In this document: positions 1-8,511 of the stretch, one piece after another | Layout: each line of letters starts with the position of its first letter | Position numbering within the stretch: position 1 is the first letter of the stretch | Assembly (NCBI RefSeq): GCF_001613125.1 | Contig: NZ_BDBT01000008.1 | Location: 1-64,000 of the forward strand | DNA length: 64,000 nt | Origin: Nocardia shimofusensis NBRC 100134 | Lineage (GTDB): Bacteria > Actinomycetota > Actinomycetes > Mycobacteriales > Mycobacteriaceae | Direction of reading: 5' to 3' | Notes under the pieces: generated by a model | The model's database searches: none | What the model saw: the letters and a program-made list of their open reading frames with translations, nothing else | Told to the model about the DNA's origin: nothing | Made by a program: the position numbers and the translations under genes

Positions 1-1651
1 GCGCGCCGGCCGGCTGTCCGTCCCGCGGCGCCGCGGGCACGCCGCCGGTCGACGCGGCCTGCGCGGCGGAGTCCCGCATGTGCTCGTCACCGCCGGACGG
101 CGCCGATCCGCCGGTGTCGACCGCGGGGTCGTCCGGACGCGCGTCGCCGGTTCCGCCCGTCGTGGAGTCGTGTGGATCGTGCGTCAGTGGATCGTGCTTC
201 ACCGGCGGTGGGAGCGCGGCCGCCCCGGCGCCCGCCGGATCACCCTTGCCCGCCGGATCACCCTTGACCGCTGGATCACCCGTGACCGGCAGATCACGCA
301 CGGGCGAAGAGACCGGGCCCGCCCCGGAGGAGGCAGGCCCCGGCGCGGCGTCCTTGCCCTTGCTCTGACGCACGGCGGCGAGGACTTCCGCCCCGCGCCG
401 ACGCGACAGATCGCCTGCGCTCGGCCGGGCGACCGGTGCGGCGGCGGATTCGACGGCCGGTCCGGCCGGGACGGGCACGGCCGCGAGTGCGCCCCCGCTC
501 GCCACGCTGCGTTCGAGCCGTTCGAGCCGTTGCAGCGTGGCCGCCTCGCTGTCGGAGACAGCGGGCAACAGCATCCGCGCGCACACGACCTCGAGCAGCA
601 AGCGGGGCGCGGTGGCCCCGCGCATCTCGCCGAGCCCCTCGTGCAGCAGTTCGGCGAAGCGGGTCAGCCCGGCCGGACCGATGCTGTCGGCCTGTTCCCG
701 CATCCGGTCGAGCACATCGCCGGGGCCGGCGACCAGACCGCGCTCGACCGCGTCGGGCACCGCTTGCAGCAGGATCAGGTCACGGAACCGCTCGAGCAGG
801 TCGACGGCGAAACGACGCGGATCGTGCCCGGCCTCCATCACCCGGTCGATGGTCCCGAACAGCGCCGCGCCGTCGTTGCCCGCCAGCGCCGTCACCGCGT
901 CGTCGATCAGGGCCACATCGGTGACACCGAGCAACGAGACCGCGCGGCGGTAGGTCACGCCTTCTTCGCCCGCACCGGCGAGCAGCTGGTCGAGGACGCT
1001 GAGGCTGTCACGGGGAGAACCGCCGCCCGCCCGGATGACCAGCGGATACACCGCTTCCTCGACGGCGACGTGCTCCTGCTCGCAGATCCGCCCGAGCAGT
1101 CCGCGCATGGTGGCGGGCGGCAGCAGCCGGAACGGGTAGTGGTGGGTGCGCGAGCGGATCGTCGGCAACACCTTGTCCGGTTCGGTGGTGGCGAAGATGA
1201 AGATGAGATGGGCGGGCGGCTCCTCGACGATCTTGAGCAGCGCGTTGAAACCCGCGGTGGTCACCATGTGCGCCTCGTCGACGATGAACACCCGGTAGCG
1301 CGAGGTGGCGGGCGCGTAGAAGGCGCGGTCGCGCAGTTCACGGGTGTCGTCGACGCCGCCGTGGCTGGCGGCGTCGAGTTCGATGACGTCGAGATTGCCC
1401 GGCCCGCCGGGCGCCAGCGCCTCGCACGACTCACAGCGCCCGCACGGGCTGGCGGTCGGACCCTGCTCGCAGTTGAGCGAGCGGGCCAGGATGCGAGCCG
1501 AGGACGTCTTACCGCAACCGCGCGGACCGGAGAACAGGTAGGCGTGATTGATCCGGCCGGTGTCCAGCGCGGTACTCAGCGGTTCGGTGACGTGCTCCTG
1601 CCCCACCACTTCCGCGAATGTCGCCGGTCGGTACTTCCGGTACAGAGCCAC
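1..1651 (-). CDS. dnaX: DNA polymerase III subunit gamma/tau, partial (3' end outside window)
   Basis: Clamp-loader ATPase that loads the sliding clamp onto primed DNA. The GTG start at 1651 gives VALYRKYRP, the usual DnaX N-terminus. The Walker A motif GPRGCGKT lies at residues 42-49, a four-cysteine zinc knuckle at C61, C70, C73 and C76, and the Walker B DEAH at about 125-128. After roughly residue 380 the protein becomes a Pro/Gly/Ala/Asp-rich linker containing the short repeat KGDPAGKGDPAG. The reading frame runs off the window start, so the tau tail and stop are not visible. No slippery frameshift sequence was recognised in the visible part. The gene is convergent with nothing in view and lies about 8 kb from aspT, its neighbour in corynebacteria and mycobacteria. 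Confidence 0.97.
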   Translation of the reverse strand, partial: MALYRKYRPATFAEVVGQEHVTEPLSTALDTGRINHAYLFSGPRGCGKTSSARILARSLNCEQGPTASPCGRCESCEALAPGGPGNLDVIELDAASHGGVDDTRELRDRAFYAPATSRYRVFIVDEAHMVTTAGFNALLKIVEEPPAHLIFIFATTEPDKVLPTIRSRTHHYPFRLLPPATMRGLLGRICEQEHVAVEEAVYPLVIRAGGGSPRDSLSVLDQLLAGAGEEGVTYRRAVSLLGVTDVALIDDAVTALAGNDGAALFGTIDRVMEAGHDPRRFAVDLLERFRDLILLQAVPDAVERGLVAGPGDVLDRMREQADSIGPAGLTRFAELLHEGLGEMRGATAPRLLLEVVCARMLLPAVSDSEAATLQRLERLERSVASGGALAAVPVPAGPAVESAAAPVARPSAGDLSRRRGAEVLAAVRQSKGKDAAPGPASSGAGPVSSPVRDLPVTGDPAVKGDPAGKGDPAGAGAAALPPPVKHDPLTHDPHDSTTGGTGDARPDDPAVDTGGSAPSGGDEHMRDSAAQAASTGGVPAAPRDGQPAGA

Positions 1652-1715
1652 AGCCCGAGACTACTGCCGGGGCCCGACGAGGTAGGGAGGAGCCGGGAGT
1701 TGGCGGAGGAACAGC

Positions 1716-2960
1716 TCAGCTCACCGCTTCGGCCGGAGCGGCGAAGGTGTTGCACTGCGCGGCGCGGTTGTGCTCCACACCGATCTCGAACCAGTTGCCG
1801 CTGTTGTCCGGACTGCCGTGGTCGGGCGAGTCGGTCGGGGCGTCACCGCGACCGTTCGCATCGCGGATCGCCAGGCTGATCTGCGAGCTGCTCAGCGCAC
1901 CCCCTTCCTGCGACGACCCGAGATACATGCCGTCGAAGCACTGCGCCTGCAACTCGATGCGGCGCGAGAGCTCGAGTCCGCGGTCGCTGCGGACGCCCGC
2001 TTCGACTCGCTCGCTGTTGGCCTTGCGCAGAATCCCCGACATCGCCTGGACGTGGTGGCCGTACTCGTGGGCGAACACCGACAGGTACACCACCCAGTTG
2101 TCCTTGAACAGATCGGTCTGCAACTGGCTGACCGGCATGTAGATGGTCTTGTTCGCCGGGCAGTAGAAGGCGGCGAAATTGGTGGTGGTGCCGGTGCACG
2201 GGGTGGAGATGCCCTCGGTGGTCGCGCTGACCTCCAGCGCGGGCGGCGTGAACGACAGATCCGCGTCCGCGAGCACCGGCTTCCACGCGTCTTCCAGACA
2301 GGCGGCGGCACTGTCGAAGAACGCGCGCGCGACACTCACCTGGGTGCCCCACGGCGCGTAGTCGCAGTTCGCCGGGATCAAGGTCAGATCCGGATCGGTG
2401 AGCAACGGGTTGCTCGCGGATTCGGAAGCGGCCGTCCCGTCGGGGTCGTAGGTGAAGCCGGGGGTAGGACCGGTGGCGCGATGCTCGGTGAGATCGAGCC
2501 GGACCGCGGCACGCACCAGCCCGCCGACGACCACCACCGCGATCACCAGCAACACCGCCAGCCACCGGCCACCGCCACCGCTCTTGCGGGGCGGCTGCTG
2601 CGAACCACGACCCGGCGGACCGTAGGGCATGGGGGGCGGCATCGGCGGCCGGTAGGCCCGCTGCGGTCCGTACCCCGGCGGGTAGGCGGGCCGCTGCGGC
2701 GGCGGGGACTGCGGCGGCGGGGACTGCGGCGGCGCGGAGTATGCCCCTGGCTGCGAATAGGCTTGCGGTGGAGCGTATCCGGGCTGCCGACCGTGATTCG
2801 GGCGCGGTCCGTGACCGGGTTGCCTACCGCGGCCGGGGTACTGCGCGGGCCGGTGACCGGGCTGCTGCCCGTAACCGGGAGAACCGCCCTGACCAGGGAT
2901 CGGCGGGACCGGGCGGCCACCGGATGGATCGGGTCCGTAGCCGTGCGGTGGTTGGGTCAC
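1716..2960 (-). CDS. Membrane-anchored neutral zinc metallopeptidase (YpfJ family)
   Basis: Predicted 414-residue peptidase. The first 130 or so residues are Pro/Gly/Tyr/Gln-rich and probably cytoplasmic. One transmembrane helix follows (WLAVLLVIAVVVVGGLV), then a periplasmic catalytic domain. The zinc motif HEYGH is at residues 298-302, with a likely third ligand glutamate near 336. Four conserved cysteines could form disulfides. The GTG at 2960 is chosen because the Pro-rich head begins there (VTQPPHGYGPDP); further upstream the frame would run into the divergent DUF2207 gene. The substrate is unknown in this family. The gene is 64 bases downstream of dnaX on the same strand. Confidence 0.88.
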   Translation of the reverse strand: MTQPPHGYGPDPSGGRPVPPIPGQGGSPGYGQQPGHRPAQYPGRGRQPGHGPRPNHGRQPGYAPPQAYSQPGAYSAPPQSPPPQSPPPQRPAYPPGYGPQRAYRPPMPPPMPYGPPGRGSQQPPRKSGGGGRWLAVLLVIAVVVVGGLVRAAVRLDLTEHRATGPTPGFTYDPDGTAASESASNPLLTDPDLTLIPANCDYAPWGTQVSVARAFFDSAAACLEDAWKPVLADADLSFTPPALEVSATTEGISTPCTGTTTNFAAFYCPANKTIYMPVSQLQTDLFKDNWVVYLSVFAHEYGHHVQAMSGILRKANSERVEAGVRSDRGLELSRRIELQAQCFDGMYLGSSQEGGALSSSQISLAIRDANGRGDAPTDSPDHGSPDNSGNWFEIGVEHNRAAQCNTFAAPAEAVS

Positions 2961-3051
2961 TCCCCCTGCCCCTCCATGCTCGAATCGCCGCCGGCCGTTG
3001 CGCGAGAACAGCCGCGGGCGAAGGATACCAACCCTATTAGAGTAGGCAGCC

Positions 3052-4671
3052 ATGTTGAGTTTTCGGGGGGCCGCTGCGGGCGCGCTGATGCTGGCAGCCG
3101 CGGGGATATCGGCCACCGCCCCGCTTGCCCGGGCCGAGCAGCCTCCGGGCATCACCATCGTCGCCGACCTGCTGCTCGACACCCAGGGGGTCCTGCAGGT
3201 CGAGGAGAAGGTCACCGTCCCCGAGGGGGACGAATTCCGGATGTCGCTGCCGTTGCGCCTACAGGTCGAACCGGACGTGGAGCGTCGCTTCCGGGTCACC
3301 GACGTGGAGACCACCGGCGTGGGTTCCACCACAACCGCCGACGACCGGTTCACCATCATCGCCCCGCCCGGGGAATCGACCTTCCGCTACTCGGTGCACA
3401 ACACCGTCGGCGACGCCCCGAACAGCCAGGTGTTCCACTGGCTCGGCGTGGTCGACACCGACATCGCCTCGATCAGCGCCGCACTGGTGGCGCCCAGCTA
3501 CGAGCTGGCCATCGTGGACTGCACGCTCGGCCCGCCCGGCAACACCCGCCCCTGCGCCGACGTGCGCACCGAGGCGATCGGCGTGCTGCATCTCGAGCAG
3601 ACCGACATCCGCAAGGGCGACGCCATCGACCTCACCGTGCAGGTTCCCCCCGGCACGGTGCCCGCCAACGCCGACGTGATCGACCACAACGCGCCGGGAC
3701 CGTTCTCGGTCACCGCGCCGGTGCTGGCGGCCTTCGGCGTCCTTGCCGCCGTGCTCGCCGCGCTGGCCGCGCTGGTCTGGCGGGCCAGGCGCGAGAACGA
3801 GTCGGCGAGCACCGGTTCCGACGTGATCGACCCGCTGGACCGCGCGGACGGGCATGTCCGGTTCATCTCGCCCGAGGGCATCCTGCCCGGCGAAGCCGGA
3901 CTGCTGCTCGACGAACACGTCGACCCGATCGACATCGCCGCCACCGTGGTCGATCTGGCGGTGCGCCGCTATCTGTGGATCACCCGGATCGCCGAGAGCG
4001 ACTGGCGGATCACCCGGATCAACGAACCCGACGACCAGCTGCGCGCCTACGAGCAGGCCGTCTACCGCGCCCTGCTGCCCGACGGCGTGGATGCGGTCAC
4101 GCTGCGCGAAGTGCGCGATTCCGGTCGCGCCCAGCAGGATTCGGTCCGTGCGGCGATGATCGCCGACTCGGTGGACCGCGGCACCTTCGTCGACCGCACC
4201 CGCCCCGGCCCCTGCCTCTGGTTCGGCGGCGGCCTCGCCGTCGCGGGCGTGCTCGCCACCGTCGGCCTCGCGGTGACCTCCGGTTACGCCCTGGTCGGCG
4301 TCGCCATCCTGCTCGCGGGCGTGGCCGTCATGCTGCTGCCCAAGTACCTGCCCGCCAGGACCGCGCTCGGCAGCGACATCGCCCGCCGGGTCCGCGCCCT
4401 GCAACGCGGCCTCGACGCGATCGGCATCGACCACATTCCCGCCACCGATCGGGAGACGGTCTTCTCCCGCGCCCTGCCCTACACCGTGGCCTCGGGCCGC
4501 GTCGACAGTTGGGTGCGCACCTTCCGCTCGATCGACCCCAGCGACGACTCCCATCCCGGCCTCTACTGGTTCGGCGGCTACGAACGCGACCGCGACCTGC
4601 AGCGATTCGCCGGCGACTTCCCGTTCTTCATCACCGCCGTCGAGGGGCTGTTCCACACTCCCAAGGTCTGA
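3052..4671 (+). CDS. DUF2207 domain-containing membrane protein
   Basis: Predicted 539-residue protein with a signal peptide (residues 1-28, cleavage near ARA-EQ) and an extracytoplasmic beta-rich DUF2207 domain. A first helix lies around residues 222-242, followed by a cytoplasmic region, then a helical hairpin around 390-425 and a cytoplasmic tail ending in a Trp/Phe-rich segment. This arrangement matches the YciQ-like DUF2207 family, whose function is unknown. It is transcribed divergently from the metallopeptidase across 91 bases. A perfect 12-bp inverted repeat follows the stop codon. Confidence 0.85.
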   Translation: MLSFRGAAAGALMLAAAGISATAPLARAEQPPGITIVADLLLDTQGVLQVEEKVTVPEGDEFRMSLPLRLQVEPDVERRFRVTDVETTGVGSTTTADDRFTIIAPPGESTFRYSVHNTVGDAPNSQVFHWLGVVDTDIASISAALVAPSYELAIVDCTLGPPGNTRPCADVRTEAIGVLHLEQTDIRKGDAIDLTVQVPPGTVPANADVIDHNAPGPFSVTAPVLAAFGVLAAVLAALAALVWRARRENESASTGSDVIDPLDRADGHVRFISPEGILPGEAGLLLDEHVDPIDIAATVVDLAVRRYLWITRIAESDWRITRINEPDDQLRAYEQAVYRALLPDGVDAVTLREVRDSGRAQQDSVRAAMIADSVDRGTFVDRTRPGPCLWFGGGLAVAGVLATVGLAVTSGYALVGVAILLAGVAVMLLPKYLPARTALGSDIARRVRALQRGLDAIGIDHIPATDRETVFSRALPYTVASGRVDSWVRTFRSIDPSDDSHPGLYWFGGYERDRDLQRFAGDFPFFITAVEGLFHTPKV

Positions 4672-4720
4672 CCGGCATTCCGGACGCGGTCGCATCCTTG
4701 CGCGATCAACGCTCGGCGGC

Positions 4721-4758
4721 CTCGAGGCCCGGTGGGACGATCCCCGCCGGGCCTCGAG
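4721..4758. terminator. Bidirectional hairpin terminator between DUF2207 and ROK genes
   Basis: CTCGAGGCCCGG at 4721-4732 is perfectly complementary to 4747-4758, with a 14-base loop. It lies between two convergent genes and has no clear U-tract, which is common in actinobacteria. Confidence 0.7.
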
Positions 4759-4807
4759 TGCGTTTCGGATGCCGAGATCACCCCGCGCGTTCGAACGACG
4801 CGCGGGC

Positions 4808-6076
4808 TCACTCCGCCGCCGCGAGACGGCGCATCGCCGCGAGCGGGTCCGCGTACAGGCTGCTCAGCGATGCCACCACGGCCGCGAATTCCTGCACCTT
4901 GCCGCCGAATCCGCTGATCCGGATGTCGGTGGGCGGCAGGGCCGAGGCGCTGCGGAAGGCCTTGGCGACGTGCGCGACGCCGGGACGGTAGCCGGTGAAG
5001 GCCTGACCGCCCAGGATGACCCGGTCGGGGTTGAGCATGTCGCTCACCAGCGCGACCGCGTTGCCCAGGACCGTCGCCCGCTCGACCAGCAGATCGTGCG
5101 CCGGACCCGACCCCTCGGCGGCGGCGTTGTAGAGATCGGTGATGGTCGAACCCGCGGTTCCGTTGTGCGCCGGGATGATTCCCTTGCCGACCGCCCGCGC
5201 TACCAGGGCACGGTCGCCGACAGTGGCCTCCAGGCAGCCGCGCCTGCCGCAGGAGCAGGTCACCTCCGAGCCGGTGGGCAGGTGCGCGATGGAACCGGGC
5301 CCGCTGCTCGGGGTATGCACCCGGCCGTCGAGAGTGACCGCGACACCGGCGGTTTCGCGCACGTAGAAGAACAGTCCGGCGCCACGCTCGGGCGCGCGGC
5401 CGGGCTGTGGGACGGGCAGCAGCAGTTCGGAGGCGGCCATCGCCTCGACGTGCGGTGCCACCGAGACCGGCAGCTCGAGCACCTCGGCGAGGACAGCTCC
5501 CAGATGCGCGCCCTGCCATCCCAGGACGGGATGGTCCACGGTGCCGCCGTGCGGGTCGACCCGGCCGCCGACGGCCACGCCCGCCCACAGGGCCCGACGC
5601 CGATGCCACCGGCGCAGAAAGGCTTTCGCGCTGCGGGCGATGGTGGTGGTGGCGAAATCCTGGCCGGTCTGCGGGGTCGCGATGGCGAGTCCACCGATGA
5701 TGCGTCCGCGCAGGTCGGCGGCCACGATCTTGGTGGAGACGGCGCCGATGTGGATGCCGAGGGTCAGGTAGCTGTCGTGGTCGACCTCGAAGGGCACTCG
5801 CGGCCTGCCCACCGCGCCGGGGGTGGTCAGGTCGGGACGCTCGCGCAGCAGACCGGCCGTGAGCAGTGCCGACACCTGGCGGTTCACCGTCGCGATGCTC
5901 GAACCCGTGGTGCGCGCGGCATTGTCGCGCGAGACCGGACCGCCGGTGGCCGCGCGCAGCACGGCGGCGGCGGGGTTGTCGCTGATACGCAGTTCGGGCG
6001 CGACGACCGGACGCTGGGTGCGGGTGCGTGCGATGGAGGTCCGGGAAGTGGAGCGTTCCAGGATGGGAAGAGACAT
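4808..6076 (-). CDS. ROK family transcriptional regulator
   Basis: Predicted 422-residue ROK (repressor, ORF, kinase) protein. An N-terminal winged helix (about residues 30-85) contains SRDNAARTTGSSIATVNRQV as the recognition segment. A sugar-kinase-like ROK domain follows. The zinc motif is visible as CSCGRRGCLE, and the kinase signature GVAVGGRVDP is present. Such proteins usually repress sugar uptake or catabolic operons in response to a sugar ligand. No sugar genes are adjacent, so its target is not evident. The ATG at 6076 is the natural start; a possible short leader peptide lies upstream. Confidence 0.9.
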   Translation of the reverse strand: MSLPILERSTSRTSIARTRTQRPVVAPELRISDNPAAAVLRAATGGPVSRDNAARTTGSSIATVNRQVSALLTAGLLRERPDLTTPGAVGRPRVPFEVDHDSYLTLGIHIGAVSTKIVAADLRGRIIGGLAIATPQTGQDFATTTIARSAKAFLRRWHRRRALWAGVAVGGRVDPHGGTVDHPVLGWQGAHLGAVLAEVLELPVSVAPHVEAMAASELLLPVPQPGRAPERGAGLFFYVRETAGVAVTLDGRVHTPSSGPGSIAHLPTGSEVTCSCGRRGCLEATVGDRALVARAVGKGIIPAHNGTAGSTITDLYNAAAEGSGPAHDLLVERATVLGNAVALVSDMLNPDRVILGGQAFTGYRPGVAHVAKAFRSASALPPTDIRISGFGGKVQEFAAVVASLSSLYADPLAAMRRLAAAE

Positions 6077-6367
6077 CTGTTTTCCTTGCTGAAGCCCGGC
6101 CGAGGACGGGACATGCCTACACGTGCGGCGACGGTGGCGCGTGAGCGAGGAAGGAACAGCTCAGCGCCGACGGCGGGAACAACACAGTTCCCGCGTCGGC
6201 GGCAGCCGAAGACCCAGCGCGGCGGTCACGTAGGTGACCCGCGTGGCGGTGGGACGGCCGGAAGACATAAAGAAAAGGTAACACCGCCGTCGCCGCCGCA
6301 CCAAGCTTTGCGCCGCCTCCGGTGGGGCAATCCACAGCAAACCTCATCGGGTCCCGCCCACGACAAC
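6077..6367. other. Intergenic region upstream of the ROK gene
   Basis: Apart from the possible leader peptide there is no supported gene here. The AT-richer stretch around 6263-6285 (ATAAAGAAAAGGTAAC on the plus strand) is the likely location of the ROK promoter on the minus strand. Confidence 0.4.
6161..6268 (-). CDS. Possible 35-residue leader peptide upstream of the ROK gene
   Basis: An ATG at 6268 opens a 35-codon frame (MSSGRPTATRVTY...) ending in CCSRRRR, 84 bases before the ROK start. Short actinobacterial upstream peptides with a Cys-Cys near the end are known as attenuator-type leaders in cysteine-responsive operons. No good ribosome binding site is seen and coding cannot be proven from one sequence. 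It may be chance. Confidence 0.25.
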   Translation of the reverse strand: MSSGRPTATRVTYVTAALGLRLPPTRELCCSRRRR

Positions 6368-6402
6368 GGCCCCGCCCGGCGCGAGAAGCGCTGGGCGGGG
6401 CC
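6368..6402. terminator. Hairpin terminator after the secreted glycine-zipper protein gene
   Basis: GGCCCCGCCC at 6368-6377 pairs perfectly with 6393-6402. The loop can itself pair (GGCGC with GCGCT). It sits 17 bases past the minus-strand stop codon at 6419. Confidence 0.7.
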
Positions 6403-6418
6403 GGAATTGCGCCGGAAA

Positions 6419-7120
6419 CTACTTGGCGGGAGGCGTGAACGGCTGGTTGACGGTGGTCAGGTACTGGATCGCGGCGCCGATCGCGACAGGAGCGGTCACC
6501 AGGATCTGACCGGCCAGCGTGCCGATCGCGCCCACGGCCAGGATGCCGCCGATGCAGCCGATCGCGGCGGCAGGGACGAAGGGACCGAACAGGCCTACGA
6601 TGGTCGCCGAGGCGACGGTGGCGCCCGCGACGCCGCCCAGGACGCAGCCCAGTGCGCCGCCGCCGAGGCCGCCGACCAGGGTGCCGATGGCAGCGCCCAT
6701 GGTGATCGTGCTGGTCAGCCGGGTCCAGGCGGCGACCTCACGCTCGTATTCGCTCTTCCAGGGCGCCTTGTCCTCGTAGGGCAGGGCGACCGGCTTGTAG
6801 ACGGCCTCGTCCACGGAGATCCGCGGGGTCAGGGTAGCGGTGCGATCGCTGATCTGCGCGGCGATCGGGAACTCGAACTCGTCGATGCGGAAGGTCAGCG
6901 GGGTGCCCGCGAGGGTGTCGCCGTTGGCGGCCTTGATCTTCAGTGCGTTGTCCTCGACGACCAGCGAGCCGGAATCGATCGAGATGATCGACTGCGTATC
7001 GGTGGCGCGGGCGGTGAAGTTCACGCCCTCCTGCGCCGGTGCGGCATGGGCGGTGCCACCGGCGATGCCGGCCACGACGGACACCAATGCCGTGAGCACG
7101 GCAAGCTTGCTCTTCTTCAT
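6419..7120 (-). CDS. Secreted hypothetical protein with glycine-zipper helices
   Basis: Predicted 233 residues with a clear signal peptide (MKKSKLAVL, a hydrophobic core, then a TAHA-AP cleavage near residue 27). A soluble beta-rich part (about residues 30-125) precedes a long Gly/Ala/Val-rich region (about 130-215) with repeated small-xxx-small spacing, the pattern of glycine-zipper membrane helices. It resembles exported proteins of unknown function seen in nocardiae. Two cysteines in the hydrophobic part may form a disulfide. The ATG at 7120 fits the signal peptide. Function is unknown; membrane association is inferred. Confidence 0.75.
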   Translation of the reverse strand: MKKSKLAVLTALVSVVAGIAGGTAHAAPAQEGVNFTARATDTQSIISIDSGSLVVEDNALKIKAANGDTLAGTPLTFRIDEFEFPIAAQISDRTATLTPRISVDEAVYKPVALPYEDKAPWKSEYEREVAAWTRLTSTITMGAAIGTLVGGLGGGALGCVLGGVAGATVASATIVGLFGPFVPAAAIGCIGGILAVGAIGTLAGQILVTAPVAIGAAIQYLTTVNQPFTPPAK

Positions 7121-7255
7121 CTGCGCTGCAATCCCTCATCCGGTGGAGCTGTTCGGTCGCAAGCATCCGGCAACCGGCTCACCGTCGGGAGGAAAAAACG
7201 CAGCGAGATTCCAACAGCCCGGGCTTTCGACAGCCCGGACTTTCATCAGCGCGGG

Positions 7256-7843
7256 CTATTCGCCCGCGGCCGCCTTCGCCTGCGCTTTCATCTGCTTCTT
7301 GAACGCGCGCACCTCGAGCAGCGATTGTTCGTCGGTGATGTCGGCGGCCGATCGCCGGGAATTCGGCTCGGAGTAGTCGCCCGCCGCTTTCTCCCAGCCG
7401 TCCGGCCGCACACCGAGCTGCTTGCCGAGCAGGGCGAGGAAGATACGCGCCTTCTGCTTGCCGTAGCCGGGCAGATCCTCGAGTCTGCGCAGGACAGTCG
7501 CACCGTCGGGGTCGCCGTCGGTCCAGATGCGCTCGGTCTCGCCGTCGTAGTGTTCGATCACATACCTGGCCAGATCCTGGGTGCGCCTGGCCATCGAACG
7601 GCCGTAGCGGTGAATCGCCGGCGGCGTGGCGCACAGCTCTTCGAATTCCGCCTGGTCGGCCTCGGCGATGCGACGGATATCGAATCCGTCCATGCGCTCG
7701 GCGATTTTCCGCGGCCCGCGAAACGCGTGCTCGAGCGGATACTGTTGATCCAACAGCATGCCGGTGAGCAGCGCGAACGAATTCTCCGACAGCAACTTGT
7801 CCGCCTCGGGCTCCTGCGCCAGACACAAAGCAACGCTCACCAT
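7256..7843 (-). CDS. HhH-GPD-type base-excision DNA repair protein
   Basis: Predicted 195-residue DNA glycosylase-like protein. The helix-hairpin-helix segment LEDLPGYGKQKARIFLALLG is followed at the expected distance by an aspartate-containing GW motif (VRPDGW), where the glycosylase aspartate is expected. There are no Fe-S cysteines, so it belongs to the cluster-less group. The ATG at 7843 is chosen over an upstream TTG because GAAGGG lies at a good distance before it. Its base specificity cannot be told from sequence. The C-terminus is Lys/Ala-rich. Confidence 0.85.
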   Translation of the reverse strand: MVSVALCLAQEPEADKLLSENSFALLTGMLLDQQYPLEHAFRGPRKIAERMDGFDIRRIAEADQAEFEELCATPPAIHRYGRSMARRTQDLARYVIEHYDGETERIWTDGDPDGATVLRRLEDLPGYGKQKARIFLALLGKQLGVRPDGWEKAAGDYSEPNSRRSAADITDEQSLLEVRAFKKQMKAQAKAAAGE

Positions 7844-7992
7844 CGTTCCCTTCGCGGTAGCCGACAATTCCTGCCTCGATCATCCCACCTCCCTCGCGCC
7901 CACGGCAGCCGACGTCGGGCGCGAGATCCGATGCCGGGCGCGCTGCGCGTCCGGCCGCCGGATGTCGGTGCCCCCGGGTAGTTTCCCGGCCT

Positions 7993-8445
7993 ATGGCACT
8001 GAGTTGGAAGCTCGTCGTCGACACCCGCAACGCGCCTGCGCTGGCCGACTTCTGGGCCGCGGCCCTCGGCTACGACGTGGAGGATCCCGACCCGCTCATC
8101 GAGCGTTTGCTGACGGCAGGCCAGGTCGGCGACGACATGGTCGCCGAGCACAACGGCCGCCGCATCTTCCGCGGTTACGCCGCCATCCGTCACCCCGAGG
8201 ACCCGTTCGACCCGGTGAGCGGAATCGGCCGGGGCCGCCGCATCCTCTTCCAGGACGTCCCCGAACCCAAGGCCGTCAAGAACCGCCTGCACATCGACAT
8301 CCACGCCGACGCGGACGGCATGGACGCCCTGGTGACGCGATTGGAAGCCCTCGGCGCGAGCCGCGTGAACGAGGTCGACCAAGGCCCCGCCGGGCACTGG
8401 TGGGTCATGCGCGATCCAGAGGGCAACGAGTTCTGCGCGGGATGA
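7993..8445 (+). CDS. VOC family (glyoxalase-like) protein
   Basis: Predicted 150 residues forming two beta-alpha-beta-beta-beta modules of the vicinal oxygen chelate fold: the first starts WKLVVDTRNAPALADFWAAALGY, the second RLHIDIHADADGMDALVTRLEALGA, and it ends with VMRDPEGNEFC. This is the common Glyoxalase_6-like subfamily. Histidine and glutamate positions suit metal binding, but the substrate is unknown. The next gene, a methyltransferase, lies 66 bases downstream on the same strand. Confidence 0.85.
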   Translation: MALSWKLVVDTRNAPALADFWAAALGYDVEDPDPLIERLLTAGQVGDDMVAEHNGRRIFRGYAAIRHPEDPFDPVSGIGRGRRILFQDVPEPKAVKNRLHIDIHADADGMDALVTRLEALGASRVNEVDQGPAGHWWVMRDPEGNEFCAG

Positions 8446-8511
8446 CCGCAAGGGTGACCCGAGTCACAACCTGACGCTGCGATCGGGTGGGCCGCCGCGT
8501 ACGCTCGGCGC

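Noticed and set aside
80..1879. Long plus-strand reading frame opposite dnaX
   Set aside because: It is the antisense shadow of dnaX; Arg/Gly/His-rich, no domain, caused by high third-position GC.
1770..4991. 1073-codon plus-strand reading frame
   Set aside because: It spans the metallopeptidase (opposite strand) and the DUF2207 gene in another frame. Composition is Arg/Pro/His-rich with no family signal.
4769..7981. 1070-codon plus-strand reading frame over the ROK, secreted and HhH genes
   Set aside because: Antisense shadow across three well-supported minus-strand genes.
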